Position numbers and translations under genes: made by a program
Source: Synergistaceae bacterium OttesenSCG-928-I11
GTDB lineage: Bacteria; Synergistota; Synergistia; Synergistales; Synergistaceae
Length of the DNA: 35,641 bases
Assembly (NCBI GenBank): GCA_030266365.1
Contig: JAJDHV010000009.1
Location: forward strand, 1 to 35,641
Reading direction: 5' to 3'
Part shown: positions 7,194 through 14,837 of the stretch, in pieces
Layout: each line of letters starts with the position of its first letter
Numbering within the stretch: the stretch's first letter is position 1
The notes under the pieces: model-generated
What the model was told of the DNA's origin: nothing
Databases searched by the model: none
Seen by the model: only the letters and a program-made list of their open reading frames with translations

Positions 7194-8210
7194 TTATTTC
7201 CTGAGAATAAATCCACCGCCGCGCGGATCGTGCGGATCGTAGGTAAACGTGTTGAAGCCGGTCATATATGCACTCCCCGTAACTTCAGGTATTATCGCTT
7301 TCCGATCGTAGTAGTCGATCACGTCGATTATCTTCGCGGAGAATTGCGTGTTGATTATACTTCGATGCTTCAGCACCTCTCCAGGTCCGATAAGCCCTTT
7401 GTCGTAAAGCAATGCCAATCTACCGCTCGTTCCGGTTCCGCACGGCGACCTGTCCACCTCTCCAGGGGGATATATGACCGCGCTTTTCGAATCCAGTCCT
7501 TTATCGGCCCTGCTTAACGGCGCGGTTATCTGAACGAGGCCAACACCTTTGAGGTATGTTTTTTCAGGATGCGTCAGATCGTACCGACTATTGATGCTGT
7601 TGTATATTTCCATGCCGGCAGCTATGACTTCTTCGACATTTTCTTCCTCCACCGCAAGCCCGAGGTCCTCCGCACTTACCACGCCGTATATATTGCCGCC
7701 GTACGTGACGTCGGCTAGTATCGTTCTGCCACGGAATTCAACCTCCAGGTCCCTGGCTATTACTATCGCGGGGGCGTTGACGAACGTAACTGATTCCACC
7801 CTGCCGCCTACAACGTTGACTTTAGCGCTCACCAACCCGGCAGGCGTTTCAATCTTTACCTCCGTTACCGGCTCCATTACCTCAACCATTCCGGTTTCGA
7901 CCAGCATAGTCGCCACGCCTATGGTGTTGTGTCCGCACATCGGCATATAGCCGTGCGACTCGCAAAAAAACACCCCGACATCCGCCTCGTCGAGAGTGGG
8001 CTCCGTCAATATCGCAAGAGATGTGTTGGAGCGTCCTCTTGGTTCCGATATGAGAAACGTACGAATATAGTCATAGTGCTCTTTCATGAAGAGCATCTTC
8101 TCCGACATATCGCACCCGCGCAGGCGCGGCATTCCGGCGAAGACGGTTCTCGTCGGCTGTCCGGCCGTGTGGGTATCTGCAGTCCAAATCATCTTTTTAT
8201 AACTAATCAA
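7194..8210 (-). CDS. Proline racemase-family epimerase (Cys/Cys type)
   Basis: The family motifs are complete: DTHTAG near the N-terminus, the first catalytic cysteine in MCGHNTIG (Cys92) and the second in DRSPCGTGTSG (Cys257). Two catalytic cysteines mark a racemase or epimerase (proline racemase, hydroxyproline 2-epimerase). The trans-3-hydroxyproline dehydratases of the same family have Thr at one site. I chose a TTG at 8210 because GGGGGA lies eight bases upstream; an in-frame ATG at 8192 is possible but has no Shine-Dalgarno. The length of 338 residues is normal. It lies downstream of the DapB-like gene and the TRAP genes, which supports a role in imino-acid catabolism. Proline versus hydroxyproline cannot be told from these motifs. 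Confidence 0.85.
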   Translation of the reverse strand: MISYKKMIWTADTHTAGQPTRTVFAGMPRLRGCDMSEKMLFMKEHYDYIRTFLISEPRGRSNTSLAILTEPTLDEADVGVFFCESHGYMPMCGHNTIGVATMLVETGMVEVMEPVTEVKIETPAGLVSAKVNVVGGRVESVTFVNAPAIVIARDLEVEFRGRTILADVTYGGNIYGVVSAEDLGLAVEEENVEEVIAAGMEIYNSINSRYDLTHPEKTYLKGVGLVQITAPLSRADKGLDSKSAVIYPPGEVDRSPCGTGTSGRLALLYDKGLIGPGEVLKHRSIINTQFSAKIIDVIDYYDRKAIIPEVTGSAYMTGFNTFTYDPHDPRGGGFILRK

Positions 8211-8325
8211 GATTTTATTCCCCCAAACTTCAAACGACAAAATTGTGCCCAGGTATAGACAAACGCTACTAGTAGGCTCGCGGATTCGAGAGAGCCAGAT
8301 GGTTTCACGATGAAAATTTGGGATT

Positions 8326-8386
8326 CGACTTATCGGTTTTATAGAACCGCGACTTATTAAATCAACGGTTCTCTATATAAGTCCGT
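8326..8386. promoter_or_regulatory. Long interrupted inverted repeat between the DapB-like and epimerase genes
   Basis: GGACTTATATAGAGAACCG and CGGTTCTATAAAACCGATAAGTC (minus strand) form an imperfect stem around a loop of about 16 bases. It sits at the start of the roughly 180-base gap between the two genes. No T-run follows, so it is more likely an mRNA-processing or regulatory stem than a terminator. Confidence 0.4.
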
Positions 8387-8392
8387 GTTGCT

Positions 8393-9184
8393 TTATGCTT
8401 CGATGATTTTCATCAGATTGGTAATAAATGTGCCCGCCGGCATTGCAGCCAGCTTTTCAGCCGTCATAAGTACGCCGTTCGTATAGATTTCGCTGGAGTA
8501 ACCTTCAACGGTTATTTTTACCGTCTCATCGCCGCAACTCATCAAAATCTCGTGTTCGGCAAATGCCCCCGGCCATGGAAGTCTCCGCGAAAGCAGCCTA
8601 ACGTCGTTCACGGTGGCGCCCATCGCGCCAGGGTAAACCTCGCGAGTTTTCGCCTTGCAGACGTCCCCCCCTATCACCTCCGCCAGCCAGCAAGCCGTAC
8701 CACTCGGAGCGTTGGCCATCTCGTCGGTAAACTGATCGAGTACAGAGACGTATGGGTAATAGGCGCGCATTTTGCGGACAAAATCTGCGATCATGTTCAT
8801 GCCAATGCTGTAGGTTGCAATAACGGCCCAGCGCAGTCCCTTTTCCTCTACGCGAGCACGGCAGGCTGCCTCATCTGCTTCGGTCAGTCCGGTCGTTCCG
8901 ATAACAGCATTCAGATTTGCGTGTAAATACGACGTGAAATTTTTCTGCAACAGATTGGCCGACGTAAAATCGATGACGATATCCGGGCGAGTTTCTGCCA
9001 ATCCCTCGTCAAGGTTCGAAGATGCAGTAACCTCCAGAGGCTCGATGCCGGCAAGAATTCCCAGATCTTTACCTACGTCCAAGCACCACCCTCCGACAAG
9101 CTGAATGTCATCGCGAGCTGCTATGGCACGCACAATTGCCTTACCTACATTGCCGGAAGCACCGGACAAAAAAACTCGTATCAT
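8393..9184 (-). CDS. DapB-like dehydrogenase lacking the DapB catalytic residues
   Basis: The 263-residue protein matches dihydrodipicolinate reductase (DapB) along its length: GASGNVG for the cofactor, IDFT and GTTG in the Rossmann half, SIGMN, APSGTA and the C-terminal NG motif. The segment aligned with E. coli HHRHK (His159, His160, Lys163) reads FTDEM here. The catalytic His and Lys therefore become Phe152 and Met156, and His160 becomes Thr153. It probably does not make tetrahydrodipicolinate; another NAD(P)-dependent reaction on an amino or imino acid is inferred. GGAGG lies seven bases before the ATG. It is placed between dctM and the epimerase gene. Confidence 0.8.
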   Translation of the reverse strand: MIRVFLSGASGNVGKAIVRAIAARDDIQLVGGWCLDVGKDLGILAGIEPLEVTASSNLDEGLAETRPDIVIDFTSANLLQKNFTSYLHANLNAVIGTTGLTEADEAACRARVEEKGLRWAVIATYSIGMNMIADFVRKMRAYYPYVSVLDQFTDEMANAPSGTACWLAEVIGGDVCKAKTREVYPGAMGATVNDVRLLSRRLPWPGAFAEHEILMSCGDETVKITVEGYSSEIYTNGVLMTAEKLAAMPAGTFITNLMKIIEA

Positions 9185-9273
9185 ACCAATTCCTCCTTGA
9201 TTTAATGTTTATGCCGTTAATATCTCAATATGGATTTCGACTCAAACAATATTTGTCAAATCCCAATATCCGC

Positions 9274-10575
9274 CTATTTAGAAAATGCAAGGCTTGGAAG
9301 CCATGTGATAAGCTGCGGTACGAACGTAAAAATAAGCACGCAACCGATCAACAAGAACATTAAAGGCAAAACACCTCTTACTACATCCTCATATGATTGT
9401 CCGCTTATCGAAACTGTGGCAAATAGATTATGCCCGAACGGTGGCGTCACGTATCCCACAAGCAGATTAATACAGAACAAAACACCCAGATGCAATTCAT
9501 CGAGTCCCAAGGCAACACCAATAGGAATCAGAATAGGAGCGAATACGATAATGCCAGCTGCGGTTTCCATAAGACAGCCCACAACGAGCAAGACCATCGT
9601 CAACATGATAAGATACATAATCTTTCCGGTCAGCAACGGAACAATCGCGTTTGCGATATTATGAGGAATTCTGGCAGTTGCCAAGCACCAGCCAAATATG
9701 CCGGAAGCACCGATCAAAAAACCAACCATGGCGCTGGTCTCCACTGTCTTCAGCAGTGAATCCCACAGAATTTTCAGGTTCACAGTTTTATAACACAACC
9801 CCAGCAGAAGAGTGTATGCCACTCCGAATGACGCTGCTTCGGTTGGTGTGAATATGCCGCCGTAAATGCCCCCCATAATGATAATGGGCACGCATAATGT
9901 TGGTAAAGCCTTATATGTAAGGATTAAAAACCCCTTCGTCGTATAATTACGTTCAATTTTTTTAACATTACATTTACTTGTGATGAAAAGGTTCGCGGCT
10001 ATCAGAACTCCCGTGATGAAAAGACCTGGAATTATGGCACCTACAAACATTTTAGGGATAGAGAGGTTCATGGTTGCACCGTAAATCACCATGGTAATGC
10101 TAGGTGGAATAATGGGACCTAGTGTGCCTGCGGCTGCAACAAGCCCAGCCGCAAAACGTGGCTGATAACCAGCTTCATTGATCATTACCGGTAACATAAT
10201 AGTTCCTATAGCAGCAACAGTCGCAGGCCCCGAACCGGTTAGCGATGCGAAAATGGCACAAGCCACAACAGTTACCGTACCCAAGGCACCTGGCAATTTG
10301 CCACATGCTGCCATCAACCAGTCAACAAGCCGTTTGGATAAACCGGCTTTTTCCATCAAGTACCCCATCAATACAAACAGCGGTATCGCAAGTAGTGGAA
10401 ATGAGTTCATTGCCACAATAATACGTTGAGGGGTGACTATTAGCGGGCGCAGCTGCGTGACCAGTAAAAATACGACGCCTGACATTTCAATTGACAGAGC
10501 AACGGGCAGCCCCATAAACATAAAAACAAACAAAGCACCAAAGACCAATAAGGTCATTTCAGCTAATCCGAACAT
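9274..10575 (-). CDS. dctM: TRAP transporter large membrane subunit DctM
   Basis: The 433-residue protein is very hydrophobic with about a dozen membrane segments. It shows the DctM features GLPVALSIEMSGV near the N-terminus, PLFVLMGYLMEKAG, the TGSGPATVAAIG loop and GPIIPPSI. It forms the sodium-coupled channel of a tripartite ATP-independent periplasmic transporter. GGAGG precedes the ATG. It is downstream of the dctQ gene by 15 bases and upstream of the DapB-like gene. The substrate is set by the DctP protein; a carboxylate or amino/imino acid is likely. Confidence 0.93.
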   Translation of the reverse strand: MFGLAEMTLLVFGALFVFMFMGLPVALSIEMSGVVFLLVTQLRPLIVTPQRIIVAMNSFPLLAIPLFVLMGYLMEKAGLSKRLVDWLMAACGKLPGALGTVTVVACAIFASLTGSGPATVAAIGTIMLPVMINEAGYQPRFAAGLVAAAGTLGPIIPPSITMVIYGATMNLSIPKMFVGAIIPGLFITGVLIAANLFITSKCNVKKIERNYTTKGFLILTYKALPTLCVPIIIMGGIYGGIFTPTEAASFGVAYTLLLGLCYKTVNLKILWDSLLKTVETSAMVGFLIGASGIFGWCLATARIPHNIANAIVPLLTGKIMYLIMLTMVLLVVGCLMETAAGIIVFAPILIPIGVALGLDELHLGVLFCINLLVGYVTPPFGHNLFATVSISGQSYEDVVRGVLPLMFLLIGCVLIFTFVPQLITWLPSLAFSK

Positions 10576-10590
10576 TTCATCCTCCCCAAA

Positions 10591-11073
10591 TTATTCAGGT
10601 TTATCCGGGAATAAAACATTAAACATGTCGGATAACGCGTGTATGAAGATCCCAGCACTGCCAACAGGAACGGCCATATATACATACGACATCGGTATTC
10701 CTGTGGCAGGACTGAGTTGCTGCGCTACGACAGGTATCAGTAAAACGCTGTAATAAATCAAAACTCCGGCGGCTATCAATGTAATGACGCTGATTACAAC
10801 CGTATGGATACGCCTTTTAACGCCTTTTAGATTCTTGACAAAGAAATCAATTGCCGCATGACCTTTTTTCTTGGACAGAATAGATGCTCCCAGCATATTA
10901 ATCCATATAAAGCAGTATCTAGCCACTTCTTCGGTCCAAGATGGCGATGCGTTTAATAATCTTGTAAATACTTGTATGACACACGATGCCGTAAGTACAA
11001 CAAGAAAAATTATCGCTATTGGTTTATATATCCTATCGAGAATATCGCTGCACTTTTTTATATAGCTACACAA
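10591..11073 (-). CDS. dctQ: TRAP transporter small membrane subunit DctQ
   Basis: The 160-residue protein has four predicted membrane segments and the family signature around TEEVARYCFIWINMLGAS. Translation starts at TTG (11073); AGGAGG lies eight bases upstream. It partners the DctM protein in the membrane. The 170-base gap to the dctP gene contains a strong hairpin, so it is probably expressed at a lower level than dctP. Confidence 0.88.
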   Translation of the reverse strand: MCSYIKKCSDILDRIYKPIAIIFLVVLTASCVIQVFTRLLNASPSWTEEVARYCFIWINMLGASILSKKKGHAAIDFFVKNLKGVKRRIHTVVISVITLIAAGVLIYYSVLLIPVVAQQLSPATGIPMSYVYMAVPVGSAGIFIHALSDMFNVLFPDKPE

Positions 11074-11091
11074 AAACTACGCCTCCTGTGC

Positions 11092-11159
11092 GGAAAAAAC
11101 TAGGGCCAGGACTAGTATTGTCTAACTAGAAAGTGGTATATAAAACTAGTCCTGGACCC
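11092..11159 (-). terminator. Partial terminator/attenuator between dctP and dctQ
   Basis: On the minus strand GGGTCCAGGACTAGT pairs with ACTAGTCCTGGCCC (one bulged base), followed by TAGTTTTTT. Placed between the solute-binding gene and the membrane-subunit genes, it likely reduces readthrough. This gives excess DctP over DctQM, as is common in binding-protein-dependent systems. Confidence 0.7.
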
Positions 11160-11246
11160 TTTAGCTTAGCATGTACTCGAAAGACGCGAAAACCTCAGAG
11201 ATTAAATACCGTTCATTAAAAGCAGAAACCGTTCACGTCCTTAACA

Positions 11247-12248
11247 CTATTTGGTCAATTCCAGGACAGCGTCAATCAAGTCCGAGCCGATTTGATCTCT
11301 AAATTTGTCGTAAACAGGAAGAACTGCTTTTTTAAACGCATCGATATTGACGTCACCCTGATTCACTTTCATCCCAAGATCCGCAAGTTCCTTAAAAATA
11401 GCTTGTTCGCGTGCGACGACAAAGTCCCACTGTATGGCTGCCGCTTCTTTGGCTGCCTTTATAAAAAAGTCCTTTTCTTCTTGTGAAAACGTATTCCACA
11501 AGCGCCCGGATATGATCATCGCTACGGGGTTCATGAAGGTATAGGTCCCAGATAAATAATCAGCTGCCTCGTAAAAACGCTCATTGAGTATAGCCTGGAC
11601 TGCATTTTCTGCGCCATCAATAGTGTTTTGTTGAAGCGCCGTGAAAACCTCCGACCACGACATTGGCAACGCGTTGGCCCCAAGAGCTCGGTAGGTATCC
11701 ATATAAAGAGCGTTTTCAGGAACACGAATCTTTAAACCTTTGAAGTCTTCCAGTTCTCTGATTGGCTTTACCCTTGTGAATGCATGTCTGAATGCTCCTT
11801 GTCCCCTGGAAAGCACAACCAAACCCTTTGACGCCATTGCATCATCCACGGGTTTTACAACATCGGAGTAAACGACCTTTTTGGCGTTATCGTAACTTGT
11901 AAAGACATAAGGCAGGTCGAAAAGCATAGCTTGAGGCACAAATGGACCTAGGGCCATGTTGCTGATTATAGCCATGTCAATAGTACCAATCTGCATACCT
12001 TCGATCATGTCTCGCTCCACACCAAGTTGGCTGTTACCAACTATGTCGATTTCTACGCTGCCTTTTGAGTAGTCATGTATCCTCTTCGCAAATTCCACAG
12101 CAAAATAATGATAGAAGCTATCCTCTGTCTCGATCAATACATGCCCTAATTGGAAGGTCTTTGCGGGCTTTTGGGCTGCCGATGCGGCGCTACTTTGAAG
12201 GGAGAACATCAATAGACCGATGACACACAGCATTAACATTTTTTTCAT
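11247..12248 (-). CDS. dctP: TRAP transporter solute-binding protein DctP
   Basis: The 333-residue protein has a typical signal peptide (MKKMLMLCVIGLLMF..., cleaved near SAASA). The DctP-family core follows: the QLGVERDMIEGMQIGTIDM stretch and, later, the conserved Arg of LKIRVPEN, which contacts substrate carboxylates. I chose the ATG at 12248 because GAGG lies nine bases upstream; an ATG twelve codons earlier lacks this. It heads the operon dctP-dctQ-dctM-dapB-like-epimerase. The ligand cannot be read from the sequence; the companion enzymes suggest an amino or imino acid. Confidence 0.92.
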   Translation of the reverse strand: MKKMLMLCVIGLLMFSLQSSAASAAQKPAKTFQLGHVLIETEDSFYHYFAVEFAKRIHDYSKGSVEIDIVGNSQLGVERDMIEGMQIGTIDMAIISNMALGPFVPQAMLFDLPYVFTSYDNAKKVVYSDVVKPVDDAMASKGLVVLSRGQGAFRHAFTRVKPIRELEDFKGLKIRVPENALYMDTYRALGANALPMSWSEVFTALQQNTIDGAENAVQAILNERFYEAADYLSGTYTFMNPVAMIISGRLWNTFSQEEKDFFIKAAKEAAAIQWDFVVAREQAIFKELADLGMKVNQGDVNIDAFKKAVLPVYDKFRDQIGSDLIDAVLELTK

Positions 12249-12549
12249 CTCATTCAACCTCTTTCTGAATTGTAATTTATTCATAGCATCAACGGCACAT
12301 CAAAACCACACAATGAAGTATCCCCCCTTGTCATGACACGAAATTGGACCCACGTAGCTTGTCAAATGATATGCGACAGCTTCCTGAGTTTGTTCAAGAC
12401 GAATTGGAGTAGATAAACCCAATTCAGCGCAAACAGTGTGGATTGGTCGTCTTGGTTCTGATATTGTTCGAGCTGCCTGTTGGCAACTTCAATGCTAAAA
12501 AAGATTATAATTCTGTAAAATAGGGTTTCGAGAGTTACGAGAGCTCTCA
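12249..12549. other. AT-rich upstream region of the TRAP operon
   Basis: I see no convincing gene in these 300 bases. They contain the candidate dctP promoter and, next to the repeat edge, a CGAGAG-tta-CGAGAG direct repeat and the palindrome GAGAGCTCTC (12540-12549), which are possible operator sites. A 77-codon minus frame crossing the repeat edge has no family resemblance that I recognise. Confidence 0.4.
12504..12531 (-). promoter_or_regulatory. Candidate promoter for the TRAP operon
   Basis: TCGAAA (12531-12526) and a perfect TATAAT (12509-12504) are 16 bases apart on the minus strand. This is about 255 bases upstream of dctP, leaving a long leader. The -35 matches the consensus at four of six positions. 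Confidence 0.45.
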
Positions 12550-12763
12550 TCGAATGATCTATGAACGCGGACGCATTGTCATTGTCAATCTGCACAACAA
12601 AACGGAATGCTGTTTGTCGGGAGAGGCGAGATCGTCATAAAACACACGGGGCAATCCTCGTCACAATTTTTTTATACAAAAAGTCCAAAAGACCTCACGT
12701 ATTGCCCATTATGCGTTGTGTCAAACAAACAACAGGCATCATGAAATACAAGAAAACGCAGCG
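12550..12763. repeat. Long direct repeat, copy 2
   Basis: This is the second copy of the repeat at 6973-7186. It lies upstream of the TRAP operon and downstream of the last M42 gene. Its far end runs into the terminator of the peptide operon. The two copies bracket exactly the five-gene block from dctP to the epimerase. TTGACA on the minus strand is conserved here too. Confidence 0.75.
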
Positions 12764-12795
12764 AGACCGGTCACATCTCAACCGGTCTCGCTGCG
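12750..12795 (-). terminator. Intrinsic terminator of the opp-peptidase operon
   Basis: A perfect 15-bp stem (CGCAGCGAGACCGGT with ACCGGTCTCGCTGCG) around a nine-base loop is followed on the minus strand by TTTTCTTGT. It lies 35 bases after the last M42 gene. Confidence 0.9.
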
Positions 12796-12830
12796 CCTTT
12801 ACGCCGCAATAGTACGGCAATCAAAAAAAT

Positions 12831-13805
12831 CTATTTCATATACCCTCCAGCAAACGCGGCGAGCGTCCGCGCCGTTTGTTCGGCGTCGGACAGGTTCGCG
12901 ATCTCGTTCGCGGTCAGGCGGTAGCGCACCGGGATGCCGAGTGCGGCGGCCGGGATTCCTGCGGCGAGCAAATGTCCGCCCGCCGTCTCCGTGTCGGCGC
13001 GGTCGAGGATCTCGTGCTGCAGGCCGACCGCTTCGGCATGTGCCGCGTCCTCCAGGCGTTGCAGGACGTCCCTGCAATAGACGGCGGAGCGATCCTTCCA
13101 CTTTAGTACTGGCCCGGCGCCGGTTTTGAGTGCACTCGAGGCGTCCGATATGTCGATTGCCACGCCGTACTCCGCTTTCAGAGAGAACGATGCCGCCTTA
13201 GCGCCCCTCTGCCCGACCTCGCTCTGCGAGGCGAAGACGACGGCGACGCCCGCGTCGCTATTGCAGGTCGTCTGCAAAAAACGGATCGCAGCTGCACATG
13301 TCGCGACGGAGCCAACCGAGGGCCCCATAGCAACGTCGCCCTGCAGGAGTGTCTCAGACGCGAAGGACGCCGTCGAACCGACCTCCACCCCGTGGGAGGA
13401 GAGGCCGGTGTCGACGAAGAGGTCCGCCATCGTCGGTTTTTTTGCCTCGTCGGCGGGAAGTCCCGAGAGAAGGACGCCGCAGAGGCCGTTTTCGAATCGG
13501 ACGCGCGCGCCGACAATGGCGCCCGGGTCGAGCGCGCCGAGCGGCATCAGGCGGATACGCCCGTCCTGCTCCACATATTTCACCATGAATCCGGCGTCGT
13601 CGAGTCTGACGAAAACGGCGACGCGGATATTTTTTGCGTCGCCCCTGCGGGCTACCAGGCTGCCAAGTGCGTCGAATGCAATTTCGTCTGCGAGACCCCG
13701 CACGAGGTCCGCCACGACCTCCGCGCGCGCGCGCGCGAAACCGCACACGGCTGGGACGGAGGCAATTTTTTCGAAAATCGAGAAGATCGAACCGATATCG
13801 CTCAT
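12831..13805 (-). CDS. M42 aminopeptidase homologue, predicted catalytically inactive
   Basis: The 324-residue protein aligns with its two neighbours over its whole length but has lost the chemistry. The metal ligand His of AHTDEVG is Arg67 (VRLDDAG). The bridging Asp of DDRLGC is replaced (GPSVGS). The catalytic Glu of CEEVGLRGA is Ser (QSEVGQRGA), and the final His of YIHSAN is Leu (YRLTAN). The second Glu and the distal Asp remain. The frame is intact with no frameshift, so the protein seems to be kept. M42 peptidases form dodecameric TET shells; a structural or regulatory subunit that co-assembles with the two active paralogues is a reasonable inference. Confidence 0.85.
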   Translation of the reverse strand: MSDIGSIFSIFEKIASVPAVCGFARARAEVVADLVRGLADEIAFDALGSLVARRGDAKNIRVAVFVRLDDAGFMVKYVEQDGRIRLMPLGALDPGAIVGARVRFENGLCGVLLSGLPADEAKKPTMADLFVDTGLSSHGVEVGSTASFASETLLQGDVAMGPSVGSVATCAAAIRFLQTTCNSDAGVAVVFASQSEVGQRGAKAASFSLKAEYGVAIDISDASSALKTGAGPVLKWKDRSAVYCRDVLQRLEDAAHAEAVGLQHEILDRADTETAGGHLLAAGIPAAALGIPVRYRLTANEIANLSDAEQTARTLAAFAGGYMK

Positions 13806-13808
13806 ACG

Positions 13809-14837
13809 CTACTCTCCCATCGTTGCGATGAACAGCGCGGTCAGGTCGAGCACGGCCTTCGCGTCCGGCATGTACACGACGTTGTTCGCACTGTGGATGT
13901 ATCTCGTCGGCGCGGAGACCCCGAAAGTCAACGATCCTCCGGCGCGGACGTGGATCGAGCCGGAATCCGTCCGACCGCCCATGCCGGAGCGCGGCTGCCA
14001 GGGAATCCCCGCCGCATCAGCCGCACACGTCATCTTTTCGATCACCTCGCGGTTGTACACGGTTCCACCGTCGGCGACGGAGACGACAGCGCCCGCACCT
14101 TGCCTCGTCGCGCGCAGGTCGGGCCGGACGGACGGCATGTCGCCCGCGCTCGTCCCCTCCAGGACGAGCGTCATGTCGGGGCGGACCCGCTCCGTGAGGG
14201 CGGACGCGCCGCGCAGGCCGACCTCCTCGCAGGTGGAGAAGGCGAACCAGGTGTCGAACGGGATGTTTCCGCGGATCAGCGAGACCATCACGGCGCAGCC
14301 CAGACGATCGTCGATCGCCTTGCCGCGGAATCGCCCCTCGCCGAACGCGCCCGGTTCGTTGTCGAACATGACCGGGTCGCCGACGCGGACGTGCGACGCC
14401 GCCTCTTTTTTGCTGCGCGCGCCGATGTCGATGTAGAGCGCGTCGATCGGCGGAGAAATTTTTTTCTCGGCCTCGCTCGTCAGATGGATCGCCTTGACGG
14501 CGACGACGCCGGGCAGTCGGCGTTCGCCGATCCGCACGCGCTGCCCAAGCAGGACGCGCGGATCCAGCGTGCCGACCGGGACGAACTTGAGCAGCCCCTC
14601 GTCCGTGATGCGGAAGACGAGCATGCCCACCTCATCTGTGTGCGCGCAGACCATCAGCCTGCGTGCGGGGGCGCGCGCTCCTTTTTTGAGGGCGATCAGA
14701 CTGCCCATCGCGTCGACCGTCATCTCCTCCACGTGCGGCGCGATCATCCCCTCTATTGCCTCACGCACGCCGTCCTCGTATCCCGAGACGCCGTCGAGCG
14801 CGCAGAGGACTTGCATCAACTCCATCATGTCTGTCAT
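13809..14837 (-). CDS. M42 family (TET-type) aminopeptidase
   Basis: The 342-residue protein has all family residues: His and Asp in CAHTDEVG, the bridging Asp in AIDDRLGC, the Glu pair in CEEVGLRGA, the acidic ligand in LVLEGTSAGD and the last His in YIHSANN. It is a cytosolic dimetal aminopeptidase that removes N-terminal residues from short peptides. The start ATG overlaps the stop of the upstream paralogue (ATGA). Three bases separate its stop and the start of the inactive homologue. Coupling with oligopeptide import genes indicates a role in peptide nutrition. Confidence 0.92.
   Translation of the reverse strand: MTDMMELMQVLCALDGVSGYEDGVREAIEGMIAPHVEEMTVDAMGSLIALKKGARAPARRLMVCAHTDEVGMLVFRITDEGLLKFVPVGTLDPRVLLGQRVRIGERRLPGVVAVKAIHLTSEAEKKISPPIDALYIDIGARSKKEAASHVRVGDPVMFDNEPGAFGEGRFRGKAIDDRLGCAVMVSLIRGNIPFDTWFAFSTCEEVGLRGASALTERVRPDMTLVLEGTSAGDMPSVRPDLRATRQGAGAVVSVADGGTVYNREVIEKMTCAADAAGIPWQPRSGMGGRTDSGSIHVRAGGSLTFGVSAPTRYIHSANNVVYMPDAKAVLDLTALFIATMGE

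Noticed and set aside
12362-12595. A 77-codon minus-strand frame upstream of the TRAP operon
   Set aside because: It begins inside the repeat, crosses the candidate promoter, has no recognised family and no good ribosome binding site.
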